Assembly: GCF_004745075.1 (NCBI RefSeq)
Contig: NZ_RHFH01000001.1
Location: 372,001-436,000 of the forward strand
Reading direction: 5' to 3'
Length of the DNA stretch: 64,000 bases
Origin: Brevibacterium sp. S111
Lineage (GTDB): Bacteria > Actinomycetota > Actinomycetes > Actinomycetales > Brevibacteriaceae
The notes beneath the pieces were generated by a model. It was not told the origin of the DNA. It did not search any database and saw only the letters and a list, made by a program, of their open reading frames with translations. The position numbers and the translations under genes were made by a program. Of the stretch, positions 35,775 through 44,583 are shown piece after piece (the stretch's first letter is position 1; the number at the start of each line of letters is the position of its first letter).

Positions 35775-36573
35775 ATGAAACGACGCTTGCCCCTGGCCAC
35801 TGTGGCTGTCGGCGCCATGCTCGCCCTGTCCGCCTGCGGCGGTGGAGGCGATTCCGAACCTGCAGCGACTGCCGAAGGGGGGCGTGCCTCTCGTTGAAGA
35901 GGGCAAACTGACGACCTGCACCCACCTGTCCTACCAGCCGTTCCAGTTCGAGAAGGACGGCGAGGTCGTCGGCTTCGACGTCGACATCGTCGATGCCGTG
36001 GCGAAGAAGCTCGGCGTCGAGCAGGAGATCGTCAACGTGCCGTTCGAGCCGATCACCGCTGGAGCCTCCTTCGCCCAAGATCAGTGCGATGTGGCCGCCG
36101 CAGCCATGACGATCACGCCTGAGCGCGAGGAAGCCATCGACTTCTCGGATCCCTACTTCCCCGCCAATCAGGCGATTCTGACCAGAGATGACAAGACCGC
36201 CGACGATGAAGCAGGACTGAAAGACTTCAAAGTCGCCGCCCAGGCAGGCACCACCGGGCTCGACTACGCCACCGAGCACTTCAAGGACGCCGAAGTCATC
36301 ACCTATGAAGATCTTCCGCTCTCACTCGAAGCGCTGAAGAACGGTCAGGCAGACGCCGTCATCAACGACAACGGTGTGCTCTATGACTATGCCGCGAACA
36401 ACGACGGCTTCGCTGTCGGTTTCGACATCGACACCGGTGAGCATTACGGCATCGGCATGAAGAAGGGCAATGCGGAGATGAAGAAGGCCGTTGATGACAC
36501 TCTCAAGGAGATCAAGGACAACGGCGAGTACGACTCGATCTACGAGAAGTGGTTCGGCGACGCTCCGAAATGA
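35775..36573 (+). pseudogene. Polar amino-acid ABC transporter substrate-binding lipoprotein, frameshifted
   Basis: The ATG at 35775 has GGAGG upstream and opens a lipoprotein signal peptide (lipobox ALSACGG). This frame stops at 35895-35897. The mature binding protein continues in the next frame from about 35883: PLVEEGKLTTCTHLSYQPF, then AAAMTITPEREEAIDFSDPY and a C-terminal YDSIYEKWFGDAPK. The two frames join if the G6 run at 35877-35882 is read as G5. This is the classic SBP family 3 (GlnH/ArtJ-like) protein, and its permease and ATPase downstream are intact. It may be a sequencing error, a slippage site or a recent loss. Confidence 0.85.
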
Positions 36574-36588
36574 TCGACCGTAATCCAT

Positions 36589-36622
36589 CGGCCGGCCGCG
36601 GCGTCAGTGCCGCGGCCGGCCG
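36589..36622 (+). terminator. Intra-operon GC hairpin between binding protein and permease
   Basis: A perfect 14-bp stem CGGCCGGCCGCGGC/GCCGCGGCCGGCCG with a 6-nt loop begins 16 nt after the binding-protein stop. It could partly terminate or protect the mRNA, giving more binding protein than permease, as is common in such importer operons. Confidence 0.6.
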
Positions 36623-36707
36623 TCTCGTCGGCTGAGCGCGAACTCGCCACCTGCACTTCACCTCCACCGGCGGTCACCACCGCCACCGCATCAGAAGGAC
36701 AACACCC

Positions 36708-37583
36708 ATGTCATCACACCATGTGACTGGAGACGGCGACCGGACCGGCACCGACATTCCCGTCGCCACTGCGACTCCCAAAGCGAAGATGAGCAAACGC
36801 CAGAAGGCGAAGATCTCGCGCGGGATCCAATACGGCATCCTCATCGTCATCGCCGCCGTCATCGCGGTCGTCGCCGATTGGCCCACACTCATCGATACCT
36901 TCGGCCGCGTCGATATCGCCATCGGCATGTTCCCCGAGGTCATCACCAAAGCGCTGAAGAACACCGTCGTCTTCACCGGCCTCGGCTTCGTTCTGGGATT
37001 GGCGATCGCCATCGTCCTCGCCCTCATGCGGCTGTCCTCGGTCGGCGTCTACCGCTGGCTGGCATTCGTCTACACCGAATTCTTCCGCGGGCTGCCGGCT
37101 CTCGTCGTCTTCCTCGTCATGGGCTTCGGTCTGCCCCTGGCCTTCAAAGGCTTCAACCTCCCACAGCTGATCATCATCATGATTGCGTTGGCCCTGGTGT
37201 CGTCCGCATATATGGCCGAGACGATCCGTGCCGGCATCCAGGCCGTTCCCAAAGGGCAGGTCGAGGCGGCCCGCTCTTTGGGAATGTCGTCCTCGCGGGC
37301 GATGTTCACGATCGTCCTGCCACAGGCGATGCGGATCATTCTGCCGCCGCTGACCAACGAACTCATCCTGCTGACGAAGGATTCCTCGCTCGCCTACATC
37401 CTCGGCTCCTCCGTCGACGGCCGCGAGCTGACAGCACTCGCCCGAGCCGAGATCGTCAATACCGCGAACCTCACCCCATTCATCGTGGTCGCCCTCTGCT
37501 ACCTCGTGATCACAATCCCGCTGTCGTATCTGTCACGGGTGCTCGAACGCAAATACGGTTCCGCCGATTCAGGAGTGAAATGA
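36708..37583 (+). CDS. Amino-acid ABC transporter permease (HisM/GlnP type)
   Basis: This 291-residue protein has a cytoplasmic N-terminus of about 40 polar residues, then five to six membrane helices. [20 protein letters not shown] opens the domain and the coupling loop is [20 protein letters not shown]. It is typical of polar amino-acid importers. It overlaps the ATPase by 4 nt and follows the frameshifted binding-protein gene by 134 nt. Confidence 0.9.
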   Translation: MSSHHVTGDGDRTGTDIPVATATPKAKMSKRQKAKISRGIQYGILIVIAAVIAVVADWPTLIDTFGRVDIAIGMFPEVITKALKNTVVFTGLGFVLGLAIAIVLALMRLSSVGVYRWLAFVYTEFFRGLPALVVFLVMGFGLPLAFKGFNLPQLIIIMIALALVSSAYMAETIRAGIQAVPKGQVEAARSLGMSSSRAMFTIVLPQAMRIILPPLTNELILLTKDSSLAYILGSSVDGRELTALARAEIVNTANLTPFIVVALCYLVITIPLSYLSRVLERKYGSADSGVK

Positions 37584-38368
37584 TGACCGACTCAGCAACC
37601 ACCTCGGCGCGGGCCACGGCGACCCCGATCATCTCGATCCGCAACCTGCAGAAGAGCTTCGGGTCCAACCAGGTGCTCACCGATATCAGCCTCGACGTGA
37701 GCAAGGGCGAAGTCGTCTGCGTCATCGGCCCCTCGGGATCGGGAAAGTCGACGATGCTGCGCTGCATCAACACCCTCGAGGATCCGACAGGAGGGTCGAT
37801 CGTCGTCGACGGGATGGATATGACCGACCTCGACCTCGACATCGATGCCGCTCGCACGCGAATCGGCATGGTCTTCCAGTCCTTCAACCTCTTCGGCCAC
37901 CTCACCGTGCGAGAGAACCTCACGGTCGCCCAGATCAAGGTGCTGCGCCGGTCGAAGGCCGAGGCCGACAAGGTCGCCGAGGCGAACCTCGCGAAGGTCG
38001 GACTCTCCGAGAAGATCGAGGCCAAGCCCTCGTCACTGTCCGGCGGCCAACAGCAGCGGGTGGCGATCGCTCGAGCGCTGAGCATGGATCCGGACGTGAT
38101 GCTCTTCGACGAACCCACCTCGGCGCTCGACCCCGAGACCGTCGGCGATGTCCTCCAAGTCATGCGCAACCTCGCCGAGGCGGGGATGACGATGGTCGTC
38201 GTCACCCATGAGATGGAGTTCGCCCGTCAGGTCGCCGACCGTGTGGTGTTCATGGACGGCGGTGTCGTCGTCGAAACCGGACCGGCCAAGGAGGTTATCG
38301 GGGATCCACAGGAGCAGCGGACGAAGGACTTCCTCTCCCGCGTGCTGCACCCGGGACAGCTGGGTTAG
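37580..38368 (+). CDS. Amino-acid ABC transporter ATP-binding protein (GlnQ/HisP type)
   Basis: This 262-residue ATPase has all motifs: Walker [11 protein letters not shown]-loop [13 protein letters not shown], signature [15 protein letters not shown], Walker [14 protein letters not shown] and H-loop [13 protein letters not shown] at 37571-37575 precedes the double ATG at 37580/37583. It energises the adjacent permease and is of normal length for polar amino-acid importers. Confidence 0.93.
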   Translation: MMTDSATTSARATATPIISIRNLQKSFGSNQVLTDISLDVSKGEVVCVIGPSGSGKSTMLRCINTLEDPTGGSIVVDGMDMTDLDLDIDAARTRIGMVFQSFNLFGHLTVRENLTVAQIKVLRRSKAEADKVAEANLAKVGLSEKIEAKPSSLSGGQQQRVAIARALSMDPDVMLFDEPTSALDPETVGDVLQVMRNLAEAGMTMVVVTHEMEFARQVADRVVFMDGGVVVETGPAKEVIGDPQEQRTKDFLSRVLHPGQLG

Positions 38369-38385
38369 CGCCGCGAGTCTCCGAG

Positions 38386-38445
38386 AGGACCAGTTGGCTT
38401 CGAGAGATCCGGTTGCAAGCGGGCCGCTCGAAGCCAACTGGTCCT
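38386..38445. repeat. Inverted-repeat element A (19-bp arms)
   Basis: The arms at 38386-38404 and 38427-38445 are perfect inverted copies (left arm AGGACCAGTTGGCTTCGAG) around a 22-nt loop. It can act as terminator for the amino-acid importer. It also shares a 17-nt run, CAACTGGTCCTTTCGAC (38435-38451), and the core CCGGTTGCAA with element B at 39524-39583. The two elements frame the AbiEi-like gene. Confidence 0.8.
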
Positions 38446-38457
38446 TTCGACATCGCC

Positions 38458-39417
38458 TCAGCCTCCGAGGTTGGCGATTTCGGCGCTGATCCGCTTGAAC
38501 TCCCGTGCCCGGAAGAGGTCCGCCCATACGAGGTTGAACACCCGGAAACCGGCGTTGAGGAGCCTCATGTGTCGTTCGTGGTTCTCGATGCTCGCCCGGT
38601 CGGGGCCCTTTTCGCTGAGGTAGTACTTGCCGACACCATGGAACTCCGCGATCACGGGCAGACGCTCGTGCCTGAAGTCGTTACGCGCAAGCCACGCTCC
38701 CGCCTCGTCGAAGGTGTCGACCTGCGGCTGCATTCCGGTGATGCCGAACCGGAAGAACTTCACCGCGCACAGCGACTCTCCCGGCGACTCATGCCGTTCA
38801 TCTGCGAGCTTGAGTGCCTGAACCGCATCCCTGCATCCCCGTCTTCCTCGTACGATCCCGCTCGACAGGTCCTCGATCGAGGCATCGCCCCGGCGCAGAG
38901 CGGCCGAGATGATCGGAACCGACGTCTCCAAGCTGTAGTCATTTGCGATGTCGAGCAGCGTCCGTAGGATCGTCGTCACAGGAAGGTCGGCGACGGCAGA
39001 GGCGTCGTCGGCGGGGAGCTTCCGTTCTCGGATTCGGATCGTCGGCTTGCTCCGGTGGAATCCTCGTCGAATCGCCTCGGCGACATCCGTGGCAGGAAAC
39101 GGTGGGTCGAGCCCATGGATGACTGCGGCAGAGATGTGTGAGAACACCGCATCCCGCGGCAGGTCGTCGGCGTGAGAGCGGATGAGGATCTTGAGCCTCT
39201 CCGTGTCGTCCCGAATGTCGCCGTAGGTGCGCGGGTGTTCGGTTGCAGAAGCTTCGTGGACGAGCCGCAGCGGCTCATGCCCCACCTGGGAACAGCTTCG
39301 ACGCAGCACGAAACGACCTCGCCGCACTCGCTCCAGACAGCACTCGAGAGCATCGCGTATGCCTGCATCGGTGAAGCCGAGTTCACGGAGCTCCTTGGCA
39401 CTGAAGACCGATACCAT
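38458..39417 (-). CDS. AbiEi/DUF559-like protein
   Basis: This is a 319-residue protein. The N-terminal 40 residues (FSAKELRELGFTDAGIRDAL, then VRRGRFVLRR) resemble the winged-helix of AbiEi-type antitoxin domains. The C-terminal third (VIAEFHGVGKYYLSEK ... LLNAGFRVFNLVWADLF) resembles the DUF559/Vsr-like nuclease-fold domain found in many such actinobacterial proteins. No AbiEii nucleotidyltransferase toxin lies beside it. I start at the ATG at 39417. Base composition upstream is AT-rich. It is framed by two related hairpin repeats. Function is uncertain; a solitary defence or regulatory gene is one possibility. Confidence 0.7.
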   Translation of the reverse strand: MVSVFSAKELRELGFTDAGIRDALECCLERVRRGRFVLRRSCSQVGHEPLRLVHEASATEHPRTYGDIRDDTERLKILIRSHADDLPRDAVFSHISAAVIHGLDPPFPATDVAEAIRRGFHRSKPTIRIRERKLPADDASAVADLPVTTILRTLLDIANDYSLETSVPIISAALRRGDASIEDLSSGIVRGRRGCRDAVQALKLADERHESPGESLCAVKFFRFGITGMQPQVDTFDEAGAWLARNDFRHERLPVIAEFHGVGKYYLSEKGPDRASIENHERHMRLLNAGFRVFNLVWADLFRAREFKRISAEIANLGG

Positions 39418-39523
39418 AAAGCAATTATGTGCATCACTTGTCAGCAAATGCAATCAAACGAACTAATCTTCTGGACGGAGCTCTGACGAGGTCATCCAGT
39501 TTCGAGCGCCGAATGTCAGCGAG

Positions 39524-39583
39524 CGGACCACTGAGCGTCGAAAGGACCGGTTGCAACTGGTCCTTTCGACGCTCAGTGGTCCG
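39524..39583. repeat. Inverted-repeat element B (25-bp perfect arms)
   Basis: Arms at 39524-39548 and 39559-39583 are perfect inverted copies with a 10-nt loop, GGTTGCAACT, which can itself pair further. It shares CAACTGGTCCTTTCGAC (39554-39570) with element A in the same orientation, 1119 bp away. The stem is far longer than a normal terminator here. Confidence 0.85.
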
Positions 39584-39690
39584 TTGGGGGTAGAAGCGAC
39601 GCTGAGTGGTCCGTTGGGCGACGAGTCGGCGCTGAGTGGCCCGTTGGACGTAAGGGCGACGCTGAGGGGCCCGCTCGGTGGCGAGCGCTG
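39571..39690. repeat. Four 30-bp tandem units
   Basis: Units begin at 39571, 39601, 39631 and 39661 and start GCTCAGTGGTCCGTTGG, GCTGAGTGGTCCGTTGG, GCTGAGTGGCCCGTTGG and GCTGAGGGGCCCGCTCG. The period is exactly 30 bp and identity decays along the array. The first unit overlaps the right arm of element B, so the tandem array may have grown from it. In one plus-strand frame each unit would read as a ten-residue repeat containing LSGPL. Confidence 0.8.
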
Positions 39691-39732
39691 GGCACGCGAG
39701 ACCGAACACTCGGCACCGGACGTCTCGCCGCC

Positions 39733-42564
39733 TTAGCTCTGGGCGCCCTCGACCACCTTCGGCAGGATCACGCGGTAGCCCAGGCGCGGGTCATAGCCGT
39801 GGATCTCACGGGTGTCCAGCGCCGACATGAAGTCGAGCACCTCGACGGTGATGATCTGCCCGGGCACGAGCACCGGGAAGCCAGGCGGGTAGGGAGTGAC
39901 GAACCCGGCCGAGACCGGCTGCTCACCTCGCTCCACGCGTCGGCGCAGCTCGTGCGGGAGCACATGCTCGATGTTCTTCCGGCGCAGACCGGCATAGTAG
40001 GCGCGGCGCAGGTCCCCGTCGGGCAGCTGCTTCGACGGGTCGTCGGCAGGCACCTCGGCGGCATAGTCGGGGGCGAAGGCACTGAAGTCCGGCAGCGAAG
40101 GCATCACCGCGGCCGGCTCCGTCAGCGCATCCTGCTCCGGGGCCTCGTGCGGGTCGTTGAACATCCCGGCCAGTTTGACGAGGACCTCGATGAGATAGGC
40201 CACGGCCGAACGGGAGGTGCCGATGTTCGTCATGAACAGCACCGTGTTCCGGCTCGTCTTGTTCACCTGGATGCCGTAGCGGTCCATAAGGTGCTCGTGC
40301 TTGAACGTGTCTCCGTCGACCCCGGTACCGGAGATCTCGACGGTGATGCGGCTGGGGTCGACGACGAATTCGTCGCGGACCCAGGCGTCCCACATCGTCG
40401 ACAGGCCATCGCGCAGCGGCATCGTCCGATCCGTGACCCGGTACTCCTCAGGGATGAGATCGGCGGCGGTGAGGACCTTGAATGTCTTCTTCAGCAACGG
40501 GTGCCGAGCGATCGCCGACGACAGGCTCATCGCCAGGTCGAGCTGCTTCTGCACGAGCGCGAAGCCCTCCATCTCCACCTGCCTGCGCCCGAGGTCGAGG
40601 GAGGCGAGGATCTGATAGTTCGGCGAGGTCGAGGTGTGCGTCATGTACGCCTCGTGGAAGGCCTCCTCGGCGCCGGCGGCGAACTCCTGATCGTAGACGT
40701 GGATCATCGAACCCTGGCGCAGCGCGGTCAGCGTCTTGTGCGTCGACTGGGTCGCGTACACGCGGATCGTCGCGTCCGGCGGCGGCAGCAGGTCCTCTTC
40801 CAGCCACACCGCATCGGGGGCCGGGGCACCGGTCTCGGGGTCGAACAGGCGCTTCTGCTGCTCTCGGTACGCCGCGGCATGGGCATTGGTGGACAGGGTG
40901 TCCTCGAGGGTCTCTGCGGCGACCATGGCGGTGCGCTTGCGGGTGACCGGGTGGAACCGGGCGAAGGCGAACCAGGCTTCGTCCCAGAGGAAGACGAGGT
41001 CGGGTTTGATCGCCAGGCATTCGGACATGACCTTGTACGGGTCGTAGACGATGCCGTCGAAGGTGCAGTTGGTCAGGGTGATCATCCGCACCTCGTCGAG
41101 GCGGCCGGCTGCCCGGTAGTCGAGCAGCAGCTGCTTGATCCGACTCAGCGGAACCGCCCCGTAGAAGGCGACATCGTTGAGCGGGTAGGCCTCGAGGTAC
41201 GCGGTGCGCGCACCGGTGAGCATGAGCGCGTGGTGGTGGGACTTGTGGCAGTTGCGGTCGACCATGACCACTTCTTCGGGTGAGACGACGGCCTGGTGGA
41301 CGATCTTGTTCGCCGTCGAGGTGCCGTTGGTGACGAAGTAGGTGCGCTTGGCGCCGTAGGCTCGCGCAGCCAGCGCCTGCGCCTTCTTCAGCGTGTGCAC
41401 CGGAGCCAGCAGGGAGTCGAGCTCGCCCGAGGTGGCGCTGGATTCGGCCAGCAGCAGATTGAGCCCATAGAAGTCGACGAAGTCCCCGATCCACTTCGAC
41501 CCGACGACCGATCCGCCGCGGGAGACCGGCAGGGCGTGGAACACGCCGGCCGGGCGGCGCGCATGCTCACGGATGGCGTCGAAGAACGGGGTGTCGTAGA
41601 GATGCTGGATGCGTCGCAGCAGCGACAGGTGCAGTTCGAACTGGTCTTCACGGCGGAAGACGCGCCGGAACCGGTGGGTCAGCGCCCCGGCGAGACTTTC
41701 GATGTGCGCACCGGCCATGAGGTAGAGGTCGAGTTCCGGGCGCAGGTTCGCCAGGGTGTCGGCCAGACGCAGCACTCGGCGCACCGAGTTGAGCGGGCTC
41801 ATCGGGGCCGTCGGAGATTCCTTCGTCGAGGTGTGCGCGAACTCGATGGAATCGCGCAGATCGCGGCTGAGCACCTCGCGGGTGTCGTCGGTGAACCCGG
41901 GACGGATGACGCAGGCGAGCAGGTTCGGGTTCGTCAGGGCCGCGGCGACGGCGTCATCGGCAGTGGGGACGATGACGTAGTCGTAGATGAACTGGTCAGA
42001 GGCGTTGCGGAGTTTGAGCAGGTCGGTGTGCAGCTCGTCCCTGCCGCCCTCGGTGGTCTCATCGACGATGAGCACCTCGAAACGGGGCCGGGTGTCCTGC
42101 CGGTCTTTGATCTCGGCGCGCTCGTCCTCGGTCAGGTCGTCCTCGCCCGTGTCGGGCACCGTGGTTCCACGCAGCCGGTTGACGGCCCGGGTGATCATGT
42201 CATGTGCCCGGTCGAATTCGCCGTTCGAGAGCAGCTCGGTGATCTCTTCGACGTAGCGCTGCCCGAAACCGCCCCAGTAGAGCTCGATCGTCTTCAGCGA
42301 GCGCAGGGACCGCCAGACCTCGCCGTCTTCGGCGATCATCGAGAAGTCTCCGCCGCTGACGGCCAGACGCTTGATCGCGAACTTCAGGTACTCCCAGGCA
42401 TCGGAACGCAGCCGCCAGGTACTCGTCGGCATGCCCGGATCCCGTTCGAGCTGTGCCTTGCGCGGCTTCGACTGGAACCCTGCTCGACCGCGCCTTCCGT
42501 CGGCACCGCGTTCGGTGAAGTCGAGCGCCTGCGCCGATTCTTGGTCGGAGTCGATGCCGGTCAT
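39733..42564 (-). CDS. Orn/Lys/Arg decarboxylase-family PLP enzyme (long form)
   Basis: This 943-residue protein is of the acid-inducible ornithine/lysine/arginine decarboxylase type (fold type I). The PLP Lys lies in YATQSTHKTLTALRQGSMIH; TNCTFDGIVYDPYKV and FLWDEAWFAFARFHP are conserved core motifs. Classical enzymes have 710-760 residues. This one carries an extra region before the core, including a receiver-like wing (about residues 165-270). It would form agmatine, cadaverine or putrescine, consuming protons. GGAGG lies before the ATG at 42564. Substrate cannot be told from motifs. Confidence 0.87.
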   Translation of the reverse strand: MTGIDSDQESAQALDFTERGADGRRGRAGFQSKPRKAQLERDPGMPTSTWRLRSDAWEYLKFAIKRLAVSGGDFSMIAEDGEVWRSLRSLKTIELYWGGFGQRYVEEITELLSNGEFDRAHDMITRAVNRLRGTTVPDTGEDDLTEDERAEIKDRQDTRPRFEVLIVDETTEGGRDELHTDLLKLRNASDQFIYDYVIVPTADDAVAAALTNPNLLACVIRPGFTDDTREVLSRDLRDSIEFAHTSTKESPTAPMSPLNSVRRVLRLADTLANLRPELDLYLMAGAHIESLAGALTHRFRRVFRREDQFELHLSLLRRIQHLYDTPFFDAIREHARRPAGVFHALPVSRGGSVVGSKWIGDFVDFYGLNLLLAESSATSGELDSLLAPVHTLKKAQALAARAYGAKRTYFVTNGTSTANKIVHQAVVSPEEVVMVDRNCHKSHHHALMLTGARTAYLEAYPLNDVAFYGAVPLSRIKQLLLDYRAAGRLDEVRMITLTNCTFDGIVYDPYKVMSECLAIKPDLVFLWDEAWFAFARFHPVTRKRTAMVAAETLEDTLSTNAHAAAYREQQKRLFDPETGAPAPDAVWLEEDLLPPPDATIRVYATQSTHKTLTALRQGSMIHVYDQEFAAGAEEAFHEAYMTHTSTSPNYQILASLDLGRRQVEMEGFALVQKQLDLAMSLSSAIARHPLLKKTFKVLTAADLIPEEYRVTDRTMPLRDGLSTMWDAWVRDEFVVDPSRITVEISGTGVDGDTFKHEHLMDRYGIQVNKTSRNTVLFMTNIGTSRSAVAYLIEVLVKLAGMFNDPHEAPEQDALTEPAAVMPSLPDFSAFAPDYAAEVPADDPSKQLPDGDLRRAYYAGLRRKNIEHVLPHELRRRVERGEQPVSAGFVTPYPPGFPVLVPGQIITVEVLDFMSALDTREIHGYDPRLGYRVILPKVVEGAQS

Positions 42565-42745
42565 GCGTATGCCTCCTGGCTGTCAGTCCTCTTCCGTCGT
42601 CTCTGCGACGACGGTTCCCTGCTCATGGGTTCAGGCGGCGGGCCGCACTGATTCCGTTGTTGCACGATCATACGACCTCACACAGGCGAATGTTCCTGGT
42701 GGGGACCTCGTGAGACAACAACAAGAGCGAAAAGGATGATAAGCA

Positions 42746-44479
42746 TTGAGTATGGATACCTCCGCGTCGCTTTCCGCAGGCCACCTCATCGTCGAGGAAC
42801 TCGAAGCTCACGGGGTCCGCCGTGCCTATCTTGTGCCCGGCGAATCCTTTCTCGACGTCCTCGACGGGCTTCATGATTCGGCGATCACCCCGATCGTCTG
42901 CCGTCAGGAAGGCGGGGCCGCCTATATGGCCGTCGCCGAGGGGCGGATGACCGGTGTGCCCGGCATCGCCATGGTCACCCGCGGGCCGGGTGCCTCGAAC
43001 GTCATGGTCGGCGTCCACACCGCTTTCCAGGATGCGACTCCGCTCGTCGTGTTCGTCGGCCTCATCCCCACCGCTCATCGCGGTCGCGAGTCGTTCCAGG
43101 AATTCGACCTCAACGGCTGGTTCTCAACGACCGTGAAGAAGGTGCTCACCCTCGACGACCCGGCCAAGGCCGCCGAGGTGGTCGTCGACGCCATGCACAC
43201 CGCCGTGAGCGGTCGGCCGGGTCCCGTCATCGTCGGCCTGCCCGAAGAGGTGCTTGTGCAGGCGAGCTCCGGCCGGGTGCTGCCGCCGCGTGTGCTCGGT
43301 TCGGCCTCCCCCTACGCCGGAGACGTCACGGAGCTGCGTGCCCGCATCACCGCCGCCGACCGCCCCGTGCTCATCATCGGCGGCGAGGACTGGTCGCCGG
43401 CGACCTCACGACGCATCGCCCAATGGTCGCGCGACCGCGGCATCGGCGTGCTCGGCACCTTCCGCGCCTACGACGGCATCGACCACGACAGTCCGAACTT
43501 CCTCGGCATGCTCGGCTACGGGGCCACGCCCGTGGCCGAACGCGTCCTCGCCGAGGCGGACCTGCACATCTTCCTCGGCTGCGTCCGCACCGATGTGTCC
43601 ACCGACGGCTTCACTCTGGGCACGGATCAGCGCACCGTCGTCATCGGTCCCGATGCCGACGCACACGGTCACTTCGGTCGCCTCGACCAGCACATCGTCA
43701 CCTCGGTGTCGCGCTTCGCGCAGAGTCTGTTCTCCGAGGACGGGTCCCGGACGTATTCGGTGTCCTCGGACGGGTCGATCGACGAACCGCCCCTCGGTGA
43801 TGCCCTCTCCGAAGCGGCCGGGGACACGGTTCCGCTGCCGGACTGGGTGAGGCAGGCGCGGGCCGAACTCGATACGTGGCGCGAACCTCAGGTCGACGGT
43901 TCCACGGACGGGCGGGCCGCCTCGGCGGGGTATGTCGACATGGACGAAGCATTCATCCACGTCAGAGACCTGCTTCCGGACAACGCGCTCATCACCTACG
44001 GAGCGGGGAACTTCTCCGGGTGGGCGACGAGATTCCTGCCCTCGCACGGGTTCCCCTCCGTTCTGGGACCGCGCAACGGGTCGATGGGATTCGGTCTGCC
44101 GGCCGCGGTCGCCGCCGGGCTCGTCCACCCCGAACGGGCCGTGTTCTGCATCGCCGGGGACGGGGATTTCCTTATGAACGGCCAGGAGATGGCCACGGCG
44201 GTCCAGTACGGGGCCGATATTACCGTCGTCGTCAACGACAATTCGGTCTTCGGCACCATCCGCGGCCACCAGGACAGGGAGTACCCGGGCCGGGCCACGG
44301 CCACGGCGCTGCAGAACCCGGACTTCGCGGCCATGGCCACGGCCTTCGGCGGACTCGGCATCCGCGTCGAGCGGACGGAGGACTTCCGGGACGCCTTCGC
44401 ACGGGCGCTTGAGCACAAGGGGCTCTCACTCGTCCACTGCACCACCGACCCGTCCGTCCGCAGGGCACGCCTGCCGTGA
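42746..44479 (+). CDS. Acetolactate synthase-like ThDP enzyme
   Basis: This is a 577-residue ThDP enzyme. The cofactor-activating Glu lies in ICRQEGGAAYMAVAEG-like sequence (VCRQEGGAAYMAVAEG), and VTRGPGASNVMVGVHTAF follows. The ThDP motif is IAGDGDFLMNGQEMATA ending VVNDNSVFGTI. Substrate could be a 2-oxo acid; AruI-type guanidino-oxopentanoate decarboxylase is one option given the arginine-type decarboxylase next door, but this is inference. The TTG at 42746 is 9 nt from AAAGGA, whereas the ATG at 42752 is 15 nt away, so TTG may be the true start. It is divergent from the decarboxylase. Confidence 0.85.
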   Translation: MSMDTSASLSAGHLIVEELEAHGVRRAYLVPGESFLDVLDGLHDSAITPIVCRQEGGAAYMAVAEGRMTGVPGIAMVTRGPGASNVMVGVHTAFQDATPLVVFVGLIPTAHRGRESFQEFDLNGWFSTTVKKVLTLDDPAKAAEVVVDAMHTAVSGRPGPVIVGLPEEVLVQASSGRVLPPRVLGSASPYAGDVTELRARITAADRPVLIIGGEDWSPATSRRIAQWSRDRGIGVLGTFRAYDGIDHDSPNFLGMLGYGATPVAERVLAEADLHIFLGCVRTDVSTDGFTLGTDQRTVVIGPDADAHGHFGRLDQHIVTSVSRFAQSLFSEDGSRTYSVSSDGSIDEPPLGDALSEAAGDTVPLPDWVRQARAELDTWREPQVDGSTDGRAASAGYVDMDEAFIHVRDLLPDNALITYGAGNFSGWATRFLPSHGFPSVLGPRNGSMGFGLPAAVAAGLVHPERAVFCIAGDGDFLMNGQEMATAVQYGADITVVVNDNSVFGTIRGHQDREYPGRATATALQNPDFAAMATAFGGLGIRVERTEDFRDAFARALEHKGLSLVHCTTDPSVRRARLP

Positions 44480-44583
44480 ACGCTGGGCCGGCCCGCTGTG
44501 AGCACTGGGCCTGCCGTGAAGGCGGGCGGGGCGGGCCGTGAACCAATGAACGAACTGGTGCCGAACCTGACTAAGGTGACTGC

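Larger units (their letters stand above)
39418..39732. other. 315-bp gap with repeats
   Basis: The first 65 bp (39418-39485) are AT-rich and probably hold the promoter of the AbiEi-like gene. The rest is a long hairpin and four tandem 30-bp units, annotated separately. Frames on both strands stay open through the repeat because the period is a multiple of three. That openness is not evidence of a gene. Confidence 0.6.

Noticed and set aside
39551..39736. Plus-strand frame with ten-residue LSGPL repeats, and a minus-strand frame over the same DNA
   Set aside because: Both stay open only because the DNA period is 30 bp. No ribosome-binding site or non-repeat domain supports a gene.
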